From contig CAKPDF010000014.1 of the NCBI GenBank assembly GCA_934148535.1, forward strand, positions 1 to 37,364: a stretch of 37,364 nucleotides of DNA, in the 5' to 3' direction. The notes under the pieces are model-generated. The model saw only the letters and a list, made by a program, of their open reading frames with translations, did not search any database and had not been told where the DNA came from. The stretch's first letter is position 1, and each line of letters begins with the position of its first letter. The translations under genes and the position numbers were made by a program. The stretch comes from an uncultured Bacilli bacterium (GTDB lineage: Bacteria; Bacillota_I; Bacilli_A; RF39; UBA660). Below, one piece after another: positions 1-7,407 of this stretch.

Positions 1-109
1 TGCAAGTGGAATTGTGTGTAAGACTAAATTCTTTTCAAATATAGTGAAACTGGATTTTACTTTTTCATTTCACAAAATAAAGAAATTTTCAAAAAAATTG
101 AAAAAAGTA

Positions 110-138
110 TTGAATAATTAAAAAAAAAGGTGTATACT
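110..138 (+). promoter_or_regulatory. sigma-A promoter of tRNA-Arg(UCU)
   Basis: TTGAAT at 110-115 and TATACT at 133-138 are separated by exactly 17 bp, and the tRNA starts 22 bases after the -10 box. An A-rich tract precedes the -35. Position and spacing fit a housekeeping promoter. Confidence 0.7.
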
Positions 139-160
139 TGGAATATCTTGTTTGAGAAAT

Positions 161-237
161 GTCTCCATAGCTCAGCTGGATAGAGCATACGCCTTCTAAG
201 CGTACGGTCTGGTGTTCGAATCACCATGGGGACACCA
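161..237 (+). tRNA. tRNA-Arg (anticodon UCU)
   Basis: The cloverleaf is readable directly. The acceptor arm 161-167 pairs with 227-233 with one G-U pair, followed by discriminator A234 and an encoded CCA (235-237). The anticodon stem 188-192 pairs with 200-204. The 7-base loop carries TCT at 195-197, which reads AGA, the main arginine codon in this window. The T-arm holds the GTTCGAATC core. It is followed closely by a terminator, so it is a single-gene transcript. Confidence 0.97.
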
Positions 238-247
238 TATTGAATTT

Positions 248-278
248 AACCCTTATATTTTATAAGGGTTTTATTTTG
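248..278 (+). terminator. terminator after tRNA-Arg(UCU)
   Basis: A perfect 10-bp stem (248-257 with 261-270) and a 3-base loop are followed by a T-rich tail, 11 bases after the tRNA CCA end. Confidence 0.85.
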
Positions 279-282
279 CTTA

Positions 283-311
283 TTTACTTGTTAATTAAGT
301 AATGATATAAT
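283..311 (+). promoter_or_regulatory. possible promoter of the 337 gene
   Basis: A perfect TATAAT lies at 306-311. TTTACT (4 of 6) sits 17 bp upstream at 283-288. The start codon is 26 bases downstream of the -10. Confidence 0.5.
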
Positions 312-336
312 ATTTAACTTGTAAGAGGTGATTTTC

Positions 337-1227
337 ATGAAAAATAATTTAACTTTTGAACAATCTAAATATTTAGATAATCTTTGTAAGATAATATTTG
401 ATATTGGTAATAAGTATGGTGAGTTATTTTTATTAGGTAATATAGAAAGAAAAGATAAGTTAGAAGAATTAAAACTTTTAATAAGTGAAGAAGAGAGAAT
501 GTATAGTAATATAAGTGAAAAATGGTTAATTGAGTTTATATTATATTTTGCTAAAACTTTTAGTAATTCTGATGATACAATATCTTTTCCTTCTAGTAAT
601 AATAGTTATGATACTTTTATTAATTCTAAAAAAGATGATAATGATATGGAGGCTTGGAATAAAACAATTTTACCTTATTTACAGTATAGAATTTTTGATA
701 GGTTAAGTAATATAGCTTTTAATAAAGATAATCATTCTTCATCTTTAAGTATTACTAATGATTATATTGATTTATATACTTTTTGTGTACTAAGAGATTT
801 GATTAGAATAAATAGTAATAATTATTTTGAGTTTGTTAAATATATTGCTTCTCTTTATAATCTTTCTATGGAACAGGTTATTATTAATAGTGAATTAGAT
901 CCTAGAAATATAAGTGATGAAAATATTGATAATGATAATTTTTATGATTTATTAATTAAAAGAATTGTTCTTATTGCGGATAGTTTAAAATCTTATTCAG
1001 ATGAAAATTTAGAGTGTATATCTAGTAATAGAAATAATTCTTTGGAATATCAATTATTAGTTTTGAGAAGTCATTTAGTATTACTTGATGAAACTATTAA
1101 AGATAAAATATTTGAATACGGGACTTTTTCAGATATAAATTCTAGAGATTATAATGTTGTTTGTAAAAAATTAAATAAAGTACGAACTGATTATTATTAT
1201 AGGGATAGGGAATTGTTTCATAAATAA
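337..1227 (+). CDS. unknown soluble protein, 296 aa
   Basis: I do not recognise this protein. It has no signal peptide, no membrane segment and no nucleotide-binding motif. It looks mostly helical and acidic, with low-complexity Asn/Ser/Asp stretches around residues 80-105 and 195-205. The ATG at 337 is chosen because AAGAGGTG (323-330) is a good ribosome binding site 6 bases before it; an in-frame GTG at 328 lies inside that site. The gene stands alone between the tRNA terminator and the murD promoter. Codon use matches its neighbours, so it looks resident rather than recently acquired. A cytoplasmic role is inferred only from the lack of export signals. Confidence 0.75.
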   Translation: MKNNLTFEQSKYLDNLCKIIFDIGNKYGELFLLGNIERKDKLEELKLLISEEERMYSNISEKWLIEFILYFAKTFSNSDDTISFPSSNNSYDTFINSKKDDNDMEAWNKTILPYLQYRIFDRLSNIAFNKDNHSSSLSITNDYIDLYTFCVLRDLIRINSNNYFEFVKYIASLYNLSMEQVIINSELDPRNISDENIDNDNFYDLLIKRIVLIADSLKSYSDENLECISSNRNNSLEYQLLVLRSHLVLLDETIKDKIFEYGTFSDINSRDYNVVCKKLNKVRTDYYYRDRELFHK

Positions 1228-1283
1228 GATTTTTAAGTATATTAAAAGTTTTGTAAAATGTATTGTAAACAACTTTAAAAAAC

Positions 1284-1312
1284 TTTACTATTAATATAAT
1301 TAATGGTATATT
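1284..1312 (+). promoter_or_regulatory. putative murD promoter
   Basis: TTTACT (1284-1289), a 17-bp spacer and TATATT (1307-1312) preceded by TGG, an extended -10. This lies 32 bases before the murD ATG. A second TATAAT at 1295-1300 has no clear -35. Confidence 0.55.
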
Positions 1313-1343
1313 TTAATCATAAAATTAAGAAGAGGTGCAAACT

Positions 1344-2738
1344 ATGAATAAAAAAGTATTAGAATATAATAAATATTTAGGTGATAAAAAAATAGCGATT
1401 ATAGGGGCTGGGGTTAGTAATATTCCTTTGATTTCTTATATGGCTAATCTTAGTAAAGATGTTGTATTGTTTGATAAAAATGAATTATCTGTAGAGGTAA
1501 TGGATTTAGTTAATAAATATAATATTGGTACTTCTGTTGGAGAAGATTATTTAAAAAAATTAGTTGGGTTTGATGTTATATTTAGAAGTCCTAGTTGTTT
1601 ACCTAATAATGAATATTTGAAAGCAGAAAAAGAAAGAGGAGCTGTTATAACAACTGAAGTAGAAGAGGTTATTAAACTTGCTCCTTGTAAAGTTATTGGT
1701 ATTACTGGTAGTGATGGAAAAACTACTACTACTACTTTAATTTCTATTATTTTGGAGAGGTTAGGTTATAATGTATTTACTGGTGGTAATATAGGAAAGC
1801 CTATATTTGTAAATATGGATAAAGTTAAAGAAGATGATATAATCGTATTGGAATTATCTAGTTTTCAACTTATGGATATGAGTGTTTCTCCTGATATTTC
1901 GGTTATTACTAATATTAGTCCTAATCATTTAGATATTCATAGTAGTTATCAAGAATATATAGATGCTAAAAAATGTATTTTTAAACATCAGAATAAAGAT
2001 TCTATATTAGTGTTAAATTATGACGATGAATTAGTTAGAAGTTTTGCTAAAGAAAGTAATTCTTTGATTAGATATTTTAGTAGTAAAGAGAAGTTAAAGG
2101 ATAGTTATGTAATATTAGATGATAAAATTATGTATAATGATGATGAAATTATAAATGTTAATGATTTAAAAATAAAAGGAAGACATAACTATATTAATAT
2201 TTGTACTGCTCTTAGTGCTATAAAAGATTATATTACTGATATGGATAAAGTTATTGATATTATCAAAGAATTTCCTGGTGTTAATCATAGAATAGAATTT
2301 GTTAGAGAAATTAATGGTGTTAAATGGTATAATGATTCTGCTAGTAGTACTCCAACTAGAACTATTGCAGGTATTTATGCGTTTAATGAACCTATTATTT
2401 TAATTGCCGGTGGATATGATAAGAATATTCCATATGATGTTTTGTCTAAACCTATTTTAGAAAAAGTAAGAGTTCTTATTTTATTTGGTAATACTAAAAA
2501 TAAGATATATGATGCAGTTATGAAAGAGAAAAAAAAGGTATCTGATAGTAATTTACAAATATATGTTATGGATACATTAGATGAGGTAATTGATGTTGCT
2601 TATCAAGTTGCTAAGAGTGGGGAAGTAGTATTATTTTCTCCAGCATCTGCTTCTTTTGATATGTTTAAGAATGCTTATCAAAGAGGGGATATATTTAAGG
2701 AAAAGGTTATGAATATAAAAAATACAGACTCTGATTAG
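1344..2738 (+). CDS. murD: UDP-N-acetylmuramoyl-L-alanine--D-glutamate ligase
   Basis: MurD adds D-glutamate to UDP-MurNAc-L-Ala in the cytoplasmic steps of peptidoglycan synthesis, using ATP. The product has 464 aa, near the usual 450. Residues 17-25 form a Rossmann-like glycine motif (IIGAGVSN). The Mur-ligase P-loop is at 119-129 as GITGSDGKTTT. The mid-region HRIEFV...YNDSASSTP matches the MurD-specific segment, and the C-terminus has the MurD signature SPASASFDMFKN. The ATG follows the site AGAGGTG by 7 bases; a GTG at 1335 lies within that site. The gene is alone here rather than inside the division cluster at 33.5 kb, so the ancestral mur/fts cluster is split. Its stop codon lies in the loop of a bidirectional terminator shared with clpB. 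Confidence 0.96.
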   Translation: MNKKVLEYNKYLGDKKIAIIGAGVSNIPLISYMANLSKDVVLFDKNELSVEVMDLVNKYNIGTSVGEDYLKKLVGFDVIFRSPSCLPNNEYLKAEKERGAVITTEVEEVIKLAPCKVIGITGSDGKTTTTTLISIILERLGYNVFTGGNIGKPIFVNMDKVKEDDIIVLELSSFQLMDMSVSPDISVITNISPNHLDIHSSYQEYIDAKKCIFKHQNKDSILVLNYDDELVRSFAKESNSLIRYFSSKEKLKDSYVILDDKIMYNDDEIINVNDLKIKGRHNYINICTALSAIKDYITDMDKVIDIIKEFPGVNHRIEFVREINGVKWYNDSASSTPTRTIAGIYAFNEPIILIAGGYDKNIPYDVLSKPILEKVRVLILFGNTKNKIYDAVMKEKKKVSDSNLQIYVMDTLDEVIDVAYQVAKSGEVVLFSPASASFDMFKNAYQRGDIFKEKVMNIKNTDSD

Positions 2739-2758
2739 GAGTCTGCATTTTTTATATT
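2712..2758. terminator. bidirectional terminator between murD and clpB
   Basis: CAGACTC (2725-2731) pairs with GAGTCTG (2739-2745). After one mismatch, 2712-2723 pairs perfectly with 2747-2758 as an A-run/T-run arm. Both strands therefore end in a U-tract. The murD stop lies in the loop and the clpB stop in the right arm. Confidence 0.9.
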
Positions 2759-4863
2759 ATTTCAAATTTATCATTTTTTACATCAATAGTAATGGTTTGA
2801 CCGTATTTGATGTGATCTAGAATTATTTCATTTGCTATTAGGCTTTCGATATTTCTTTGAACATATCTTTTTATAGGTCTTGCTCCAAATTTTTCATCAT
2901 AAGAAGAATTAATGATGTAATCTTTTGCTTCTTTTGTAAGATTTATATTAATTTTTTTATCTTTAAGTCTATTTTCTATTTCTCTTATTATTTTATCTAG
3001 GATGTCATATATAACATTTTTAGATAATGATTTAAATATTATTATTTCATCTATACGATTTATAAATTCTGGTTTGAAATTAGATTTTAATTCTCTCATT
3101 ACTGATTCTTCTACATTGTCATCATTATTTAGTATATAATCACTTCCTAAATTTGATGTCATAATGATAATAGTGTTTTTAAAATCTACTGTACGTCCTT
3201 GTGAGTCTGTTATTCTGCCATCATCTAATATTTGTAATAAAATATTTAAGACATCTCGATGAGCTTTTTCTATTTCATCAAATAGTACTATTGAGTATGG
3301 ATTTCTTCTTACTGCTTCAGTTAGTTGTCCTCCTTCATCGTATCCTACATAACCTGGAGGAGAGCCAATTAATCTTGCTACAGAGTGTGGTTCCATATAT
3401 TCGGACATATCAATTCTTACCATGTGTCTTTCATCATCAAATAATTCATATGCTAAGGTTTTGGCAACTTCTGTTTTACCTACACCGGTTGGTCCTAAAA
3501 ATATGAATGATCCTATTGGTCTATTTGGATCTTTTATACCTGCTCTTGCACGAATTATGGCTTCACTTACTAGGTGTAATGCTTCTTTTTGACCGATTAC
3601 TCTTTTATTCATATTTTCTTCTAGATGTAGTAGTTTATCTCTTTCACTACCAACTAGTTTAGTTGTTGGAATATTTGTCCATTTAGAAATGATTGCTGCT
3701 ATAGATTCGTCATCTACTGTATCTGATAATATTTCTGATTTATTTAGTTTTTGTAATTCTTCCAATTCGTGATTTAATTTTGGAATAATTCCATGTCTAT
3801 ATCTAGCTGCTGTTTCTAAATCATAATTATTTTCTGCAGTTTCTAGTTTATAATTAGCAGTTTCAATTTCACTTTTCTTTTTACTGATTTTATTATTTAT
3901 GTCTTTTTCGTCTTCCCATCTTTGTCTTAAGATGCTTTCTTTATCTTTAAGTTCTAAAAGATTTTTTTCTATTTCTGCTATTCTGTTTTTAGATATATCA
4001 TCTTTTTCTTTTTTTAGTGCTTCTTTTTCTATTTGGAGTTGCATTATTTTTCTAGTTAATGTATCTAGTTCAGTTGGAACTGATTCCATTTGTACTTTTA
4101 TAGTAGCGCAGGCTTCATCTACTAGGTCTATTGCTTTATCTGGTAAAAATCTATTGGTAATATATCTATCTGATAGGGTAGCTGCTGCTACTAAGGCTTT
4201 ATCTTTTATATTAACACCATGGTATACTTCAAATCTAGATTTTAATCCTCTTAGAATTGTTATTGTATCCATTACTGTTGGCTCAGATACTAATACTTTT
4301 TGGAATCTTCTTTCTAAGGCTCCATCTTTTTCGATGTATTTGCGGTATTCATTTAAGGTAGTAGCACCTATACAATGTATTTCTCCACGAGCTAGCATTG
4401 GTTTTAACATATTTCCAGCATCCATTGCTCCTTCCATAGCGCCAGATCCTACTATCATATGAATTTCATCAATAAACATGATTATTTCTCCATCTGATTC
4501 TTTTACCTTTTTTAATACTGCTTTTAATCTTTCTTCAAATTCACCACGATATTTAGCACCTGCTATTAGAGATGTCATATCTAATTCCCAGATAGTTTTA
4601 TTTTTTAAACTATTTGGTACATCTCCTTTTATAATACGACTTGCTAAGCCTTCTATGATAGCAGTTTTACCTACACCAGGTTCTCCAATTAGAACTGGAT
4701 TATTTTTAGTTTTTCTTGATAAAATTCTAGTAATACTTCTGATTTCTTCGTCTCTTCCTATTACGGGATCAACTTTGCCATCTTTTACGTTTTTAGTAAT
4801 GTCTCTTCCATATTTCTCTAGAACATTTTCCAAATTTTCTTGATATGGATTTTGATTATTCAT
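2752..4863 (-). CDS. clpB: ClpB-type AAA+ disaggregase lacking the N-domain
   Basis: ClpB is an ATP-driven hexameric chaperone that rescues aggregated proteins together with DnaK. The protein has 703 aa. Module 1 has Walker A GEPGVGKT (60-67) and Walker B DE (132-133). A long coiled-coil middle domain of about 125 residues (roughly 260-385) is typical of ClpB. Module 2 has Walker A GPTGVGKT (457-464) and Walker B DE (529-530). Full ClpB is about 860 aa; here the N-terminal substrate domain is absent and the protein begins ten residues before the linker LEKYGRD. The start is secure: AAAGGAGAG lies just upstream, downstream of its own promoter. I see no ClpP-binding tripeptide loop. ClpL also lacks this N-domain, but its tail and shorter middle domain differ. 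An overlapping CIRCE-like operator suggests heat-shock control by HrcA. Confidence 0.92.
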   Translation of the reverse strand: MNNQNPYQENLENVLEKYGRDITKNVKDGKVDPVIGRDEEIRSITRILSRKTKNNPVLIGEPGVGKTAIIEGLASRIIKGDVPNSLKNKTIWELDMTSLIAGAKYRGEFEERLKAVLKKVKESDGEIIMFIDEIHMIVGSGAMEGAMDAGNMLKPMLARGEIHCIGATTLNEYRKYIEKDGALERRFQKVLVSEPTVMDTITILRGLKSRFEVYHGVNIKDKALVAAATLSDRYITNRFLPDKAIDLVDEACATIKVQMESVPTELDTLTRKIMQLQIEKEALKKEKDDISKNRIAEIEKNLLELKDKESILRQRWEDEKDINNKISKKKSEIETANYKLETAENNYDLETAARYRHGIIPKLNHELEELQKLNKSEILSDTVDDESIAAIISKWTNIPTTKLVGSERDKLLHLEENMNKRVIGQKEALHLVSEAIIRARAGIKDPNRPIGSFIFLGPTGVGKTEVAKTLAYELFDDERHMVRIDMSEYMEPHSVARLIGSPPGYVGYDEGGQLTEAVRRNPYSIVLFDEIEKAHRDVLNILLQILDDGRITDSQGRTVDFKNTIIIMTSNLGSDYILNNDDNVEESVMRELKSNFKPEFINRIDEIIIFKSLSKNVIYDILDKIIREIENRLKDKKININLTKEAKDYIINSSYDEKFGARPIKRYVQRNIESLIANEIILDHIKYGQTITIDVKNDKFEII

Positions 4864-4884
4864 AGTAATCTCTCCTTTCTATAT

Positions 4885-4905
4885 GTAGTATTTCTTTCAT
4901 ACTAC
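4885..4905 (-). promoter_or_regulatory. hairpin at the 5' end of the clpB mRNA
   Basis: GTAGTAT (4885-4891) and ATACTAC (4899-4905) form a perfect 7-bp stem with a 7-base loop. The predicted transcription start is near 4906, so the hairpin would cap the 5' end of the message just before the ribosome site. It could stabilise the mRNA, act as a second operator or act as a thermosensor; the sequence does not decide. Confidence 0.5.
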
Positions 4906-4912
4906 GTTTACT

Positions 4913-4940
4913 ATTATATCATATTTTTAGCAATTGTCAA
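4913..4940 (-). promoter_or_regulatory. clpB promoter
   Basis: On the minus strand a perfect TTGACA (4935-4940), a 16-bp spacer and a perfect TATAAT (4913-4918) preceded by TGA form an extended -10 promoter. Confidence 0.88.
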
Positions 4941-4953
4941 TGTAGATTGCTAA
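4927..4953 (-). promoter_or_regulatory. CIRCE-like operator (HrcA site)
   Basis: The minus strand reads TTAGCAATC, then 9 bases, then AATTGCTAA. This matches the CIRCE layout TTAGCACTC-N9-GAGTGCTAA at 15 of 18 half-site positions, with the same 9-base spacer. It overlaps the -35 box, where an HrcA repressor would block RNA polymerase. CIRCE control of clpB is known in mycoplasmas. Confidence 0.75.
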
Positions 4954-5113
4954 TTTTTTTTCTTTTCTTTTTATATTATGATTATAGTCATGAATATATG
5001 ATAATATACTAATTATTTTTAGCTATATTATTCTTGGTATTTTAAACTTTAAAATAAATATAATGTATTGTTAGTTTCTTTTGCAATAAAGTATATAAAA
5101 AGAGACAAAGTAC

Positions 5114-5142
5114 TTGACAAAATGACATGATAGTGATAGTAT
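5114..5142 (+). promoter_or_regulatory. promoter of the surface-protein/sortase operon
   Basis: A perfect TTGACA (5114-5119) is followed after 17 bp by TAGTAT (5137-5142). The CTCGATT start of the leader lies 28 bases after the -35, as it does before the 10791 gene. The rest of the 4864-5172 gap holds only AT-rich sequence and the clpB control region. Confidence 0.65.
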
Positions 5143-5172
5143 ATATTCTCGATTTCGAGGGGAGTGAATGTT

Positions 5173-6729
5173 ATGAAATACATTAAGAAATTATTTGCTA
5201 TGTTATTGTTTGTTGTTTTATCTTTTGCAACAAGCGTTAGTGCTGCTACTACAGCACCATCATCATTTACTATTAAGGCATCTGATACATCAATGCTATA
5301 TGGTAGTAATATTTTAGGCCATGGGTCTACATTAAACTTTACTTATAAAGTTAATACTTCAGGTTTAGTTGTTTATTGTACTGAGATACATGATACAATG
5401 ACTACTACTAGTGAAACTTATACTTATGCTAAGGAAGCTGATGCTGGTATTGCTAGTATTCTTGCTAATGGTTATCCAAACAAGTCACTTACTGGTGATT
5501 GGAAGACTGACTATTATATTACTGGTCTTGCTATTTGGTATTATATTAATCCTAGTGATTCATCATTTGCTTATTTTGATTTAAGTAAGGGAACATATAA
5601 GGGTTATAGTTCTACAGTGGTTCAGTGGATTAGCAAGTTAGTTAATGATGCTAGAAATGCTAGTTATTCTACTCCAAGTTTGAAGTTGAATAGTTCTAGT
5701 TCTTCAATGACATTGAGTAAAGATGGTAAATACTATTACTCACAAGCTATGAGTATTAGTGGTAGTTCTATAGGAAATGTTAGTGTTAGTTTATCTGGTG
5801 CTCCAAGTGGTTCTTATACAGTAGATTCTAATTGGAGTTCTAAATCAACTTTTGCTGCTGGAGATACTTTCTATGTTATAGTTCCCGTATCTAGTATTAG
5901 TTCTGCAAGTACTTCATTTAGTGTTAAGGTAAGTGCAAGTGGTACAAATTACAAAGCTTATGTTTATAGTCCTACTTATGCTTCTCATCAAAGTTTGGCT
6001 GCATTATATGCTGATACTGTTGATTTGAGTGATAGTACTACTTTGGGAATATCTGCTAAAACAAAAGTAACTATCAGTAAGTTAGATATTGCTAATGATG
6101 AAGAGTTAGAGGGTGCTACTTTAGTTATTAAAGATGCTAGTGGTAAGGTAGTTGATACTTGGGTATCTGGTAAAGAGGCTCATGTTATTGAGAATTTACC
6201 TTTTGGTACTTATACTTTAACTGAAACTATTGCACCTGATGGATATGTTTTAAGTGAAGAAACTATATCATTTACATTATCTGCTGATAAATTAGAGGCT
6301 TCTGCAGTTATGTATAATTCAAAAAAAGCTCCTACTAAGGTTATAATTAGTAAACAAGATATTACAACTGGTGAGGAATTACCTGGTGCTCATTTAGTTT
6401 TAAAAGATAAAGATGGTAATATTATTGATGAATGGGTTAGTGGTGATAAACCACATGAAATTACTTCATTAAAACCAGGAGAAACTTATATTTTAACTGA
6501 AACACTTCAACCTGATGGATATGTGTTAAATACTGAATCTATTGAGTTTACTGTTAATGAAGATGGAACTGTTACTACTGTTGTTATGTATAATGCTCCA
6601 ACAGAAGTTATTAAAGAGGTTCCAAAGACTGGTACTTTCAAGACTATAACTTATTCATTAATTGGTATTCTTGTAATTGCAATTGGTTCCTTAATGATTT
6701 TTAGAAATATAAAAAATAATGAAAACTAA
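5173..6729 (+). CDS. sortase-anchored surface protein: thioester-like domain plus two SpaA/Cna-B repeats
   Basis: A 518-aa wall-anchored protein of the Gram-positive adhesin/pilin type. It has a signal peptide (residues 1-24, cleavage after VSA) and then a thioester-type domain. The conserved Cys69 is in VVYCTE, but the partner motif reads TGLAIW (Gly118), where the family has TQxAIW, so the Cys-Gln thioester probably cannot form. Two Cna-B/SpaA repeats (about 300-385 and 388-475) each show ISK.D, LTET and MYN, the Lys, Glu and Asn positions of an isopeptide bond. The C-terminus has sorting signal VPKTG (483-487), a hydrophobic helix and a short charged tail. Start: ATG 5173 follows GAGGGGAG by 8 bases. 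It overlaps the sortase gene by 11 bases, which strongly suggests that the sortase anchors it. Confidence 0.88.
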   Translation: MKYIKKLFAMLLFVVLSFATSVSAATTAPSSFTIKASDTSMLYGSNILGHGSTLNFTYKVNTSGLVVYCTEIHDTMTTTSETYTYAKEADAGIASILANGYPNKSLTGDWKTDYYITGLAIWYYINPSDSSFAYFDLSKGTYKGYSSTVVQWISKLVNDARNASYSTPSLKLNSSSSSMTLSKDGKYYYSQAMSISGSSIGNVSVSLSGAPSGSYTVDSNWSSKSTFAAGDTFYVIVPVSSISSASTSFSVKVSASGTNYKAYVYSPTYASHQSLAALYADTVDLSDSTTLGISAKTKVTISKLDIANDEELEGATLVIKDASGKVVDTWVSGKEAHVIENLPFGTYTLTETIAPDGYVLSEETISFTLSADKLEASAVMYNSKKAPTKVIISKQDITTGEELPGAHLVLKDKDGNIIDEWVSGDKPHEITSLKPGETYILTETLQPDGYVLNTESIEFTVNEDGTVTTVVMYNAPTEVIKEVPKTGTFKTITYSLIGILVIAIGSLMIFRNIKNNEN

Positions 6730-7381
6730 TAATAAATTAAAATACCAAGTAACAGCAGGGGTAGTACTTATAATAGTAGGTATTGCCCTTTTGCTTATTA
6801 ATTTTATAAATGATAAAAGGGACCAAGTTTTTAGTGATATGAATTTAGCTTTAACAAGTGCGCTAAAGGATACTACAAACGATACTAGTGAGGAAGAAAA
6901 TAATGATACTACCACTACTACTTCAGATACTAGTACTAGTGATAGTAATAGTAATAGTAATGATTCTACTTATGTATATGAACCTTATTTAGGCGAGATA
7001 GAAATACCTAAGATAAGTTTAAGAAAGGGTTTTTATTCTAAAGAATCTAATTTAAATAATGTAAAATTTAATTTGTATGTTATGCCTACATCATCTTATC
7101 CGGATGTTCAAAATGGTAATTTTATAATTGCGGGGCATTCTGGTAATTATAATAATAGTTATTTTAAAGATTTATATAAACTTAATGAAGGTGATCAAAT
7201 ATATATATATTATAATAATGTTAAATATGTTTATGAAATAAAAAAGATATATTTGCAAGATAAGACAGGGACTATTAGTATATATAGAAATTTAGAGAAG
7301 ACTACTTTAACTTTGATTACTTGTACTTTGAATGATGAAAGTCATCAAACTGTATATATTGCTGAACTTACAAATGCTTAG
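6719..7381 (+). CDS. sortase with an atypical active site
   Basis: Sortases cleave a C-terminal LPxTG-like signal and attach the protein to peptidoglycan. The product has 220 aa: one N-terminal membrane helix (about 11-31), a Ser/Thr/Asp/Asn-rich linker (about 50-83) and a sortase domain (about 90-220). His140 is in IIAGHSG and Cys202 in TLTLITCT. The third catalytic residue, an Arg a few residues after the Cys in most sortases, is absent; the matching segment reads SHQTVYIAEL with Gln210. The layout fits class C/D/E-like pilus or housekeeping sortases, but I cannot assign a class. The gene starts inside the end of the surface-protein gene without a clear ribosome site, so its translation is probably coupled. 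Its likely substrate signal is VPKTG next door. Confidence 0.88.
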   Translation: MKTNNKLKYQVTAGVVLIIVGIALLLINFINDKRDQVFSDMNLALTSALKDTTNDTSEEENNDTTTTTSDTSTSDSNSNSNDSTYVYEPYLGEIEIPKISLRKGFYSKESNLNNVKFNLYVMPTSSYPDVQNGNFIIAGHSGNYNNSYFKDLYKLNEGDQIYIYYNNVKYVYEIKKIYLQDKTGTISIYRNLEKTTLTLITCTLNDESHQTVYIAELTNA

Positions 7382-7407
7382 TAAAAAATAGAATAGGGGG
7401 GATAATT

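Noticed and set aside
3201..4843. Three plus-strand open frames (3201-3506, 3899-4462, 4478-4843)
   Set aside because: They lie antisense to clpB, which is strongly conserved. Their composition is that of a reversed coding strand and they have no ribosome sites.
5020..5110. A riboswitch or small RNA between clpB and the surface-protein gene
   Set aside because: Only AT-rich sequence with no stable stem or known core. The region looks like plain upstream promoter DNA.
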